Shown here: positions 6,590-6,949 of the stretch, in pieces
How positions within the stretch are numbered: position 1 is the first letter of the stretch
How the letters are laid out: each line of letters opens with the position of its first letter
From: Bacillota bacterium
Lineage (GTDB): Bacteria; Bacillota; Thermosediminibacteria; Thermosediminibacterales; Thermosediminibacteraceae
Assembly (NCBI GenBank): GCA_003242255.1
Contig: QGUT01000085.1
Span: 1-6,949, forward strand
Length of the DNA: 6,949 nucleotides
Direction: 5' to 3'
Program-made: the position numbers and the translations under genes
Notes under the pieces: generated by a model
Told to the model about the DNA's origin: nothing
Seen by the model: the letters and a program-made list of their open reading frames with translations, nothing else
Database searches by the model: none

Positions 6590-6919
6590 ATGAAAGCTTT
6601 AGGGCTTTTGGAATTCAGGGAGATAACGCGGGGCCTCGTGGCGTCCGATAAAATGTTAAAATCCGCTCCAGTAGAACTCATCACCGCGACGAGCGTCTGC
6701 CCCGGGAAGTTCGTGATTTTGATCACCGGCGAGGTCAGCGCCGTGAATAACGCCATCCAGGCGGGGAAGGAGGAGTTCAAGGACGGGATCATCGATGAAC
6801 TCCTGATCCCCAATCCGCACGAATCGCTGCTCAAGGCCCTTTCCGGCACGGCGGAAGTGAATCTGGAAAGGCAGTCCCTGGGGCTCATCGAGACTTTCAG
6901 GTCTCTATTAAAAATCTAA
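6590..6919 (+). CDS. pduT: PduT-like BMC shell protein, truncated at the start of its second BMC domain
   Basis: PduT is normally a tandem-BMC trimer of about 184 residues carrying a [4Fe-4S] cluster at the central pore, and it partners PduS. This frame has only 109 residues. Residues 1-86 are a full BMC domain: ALGLLEFREI at the start, SAPVELITA, the pore segment SVCPGKF with the cluster-ligand Cys at C37, then the conserved Ala/Gly helix and LLIPNPHESLL. At about residues 94-102 the sequence begins a second BMC domain (RQSLGLIETF). It then ends after RSLLKI at TAA 6917-6919 instead of continuing with the expected helix. Neither alternative forward frame downstream gives BMC sequence, so a simple frameshift does not explain it. 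Options are insertion or deletion, a contig or assembly break, or a genuine shortened form. The position right after pduS and the Cys support PduT. A one-domain protein would have to assemble differently from the family trimer. Confidence 0.85.
   Translation: MKALGLLEFREITRGLVASDKMLKSAPVELITATSVCPGKFVILITGEVSAVNNAIQAGKEEFKDGIIDELLIPNPHESLLKALSGTAEVNLERQSLGLIETFRSLLKI
6890..6905 (+). repeat. Small inverted repeat at the point where PduT homology is lost
   Basis: GAGAC (6890-6894) and GTCTC (6901-6905) are perfect inverted copies around a 6-base loop, TTTCAG. The repeat coincides with the end of recognisable second-domain BMC sequence. A 5-base match can arise by chance, so any role as a recombination or insertion target is speculative. 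Confidence 0.3.
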
Positions 6920-6949
6920 CCCGGCGCAGAAAAAAAAGAGATAAATAGT

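Noticed and set aside
6898..6949. Simple frameshift or programmed slippage continuing pduT
   Set aside because: The other two forward frames give an immediate stop or a Lys/Arg-rich peptide with no BMC features, and no in-frame slippery heptamer is seen at the short A run.
6920..6949. Transcription terminator after the PduT-like gene
   Set aside because: There is an A-run on the + strand but no G+C-rich stem followed by a T-run; the 30 bases to the window edge show no supported feature.

Overview
This window is the interior of a bacterial microcompartment (BMC) operon of the propanediol-utilisation (pdu) type. All eight complete genes, and the partial gene at the left edge, read on the + strand. 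The gaps between them are only about 5 to 23 bases, so they look like one long transcript whose promoter lies upstream of the window. No stretch over 300 bases lacks a gene, and there are no RNA genes, CRISPR arrays or recognisable insertion sequences. The base composition is fairly G+C-rich. Arginine is often AGG, isoleucine is often ATA, and several genes start with GTG or TTG behind strong Shine-Dalgarno sequences. This suggests a Firmicute, perhaps a thermophilic clostridium-like anaerobe, but the assignment is inference and no species is recognised.

Layout: the C-terminal end of a PduK-type shell protein (acidic linker plus a Cys-rich tail); PduL phosphate acyltransferase; an EutJ-type actin/Hsp70-fold ATPase; a flavoprotein-fold protein with a PduM/EutQ-like tail; a PduN/EutN vertex protein; a two-domain PduO (cobalamin adenosyltransferase plus GlcG/HbpS domain); PduP CoA-acylating aldehyde dehydrogenase; PduS Fe-S flavoprotein (cobalamin reductase/RnfC-like); and a PduT-like shell protein that stops just after entering its second BMC domain. 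Compared with the Salmonella order K-L-M-N-O-P-Q-S-T, the order is conserved with two changes. The pduM position holds EutJ plus the flavoprotein, and pduQ (alcohol dehydrogenase) is absent between pduP and pduS.

How the genes work together: an aldehyde made by a signature enzyme outside the window (probably a B12-dependent diol, glycerol or ethanolamine enzyme) would be oxidised by PduP to acyl-CoA plus NADH. PduL would then convert acyl-CoA to acyl-phosphate and free CoA for reuse inside the shell. PduS and PduO would reduce and adenosylate cobalamin to maintain the coenzyme. PduK, PduN and PduT are shell parts, and PduT carries the conserved Cys expected to hold an Fe-S cluster in the pore. 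PduS with PduT could move electrons across the shell.

The points most worth a second look are the truncated PduT with a small inverted repeat at the break, the flavoprotein fused to a PduM/EutQ-like tail in the pduM position, and the missing PduQ.
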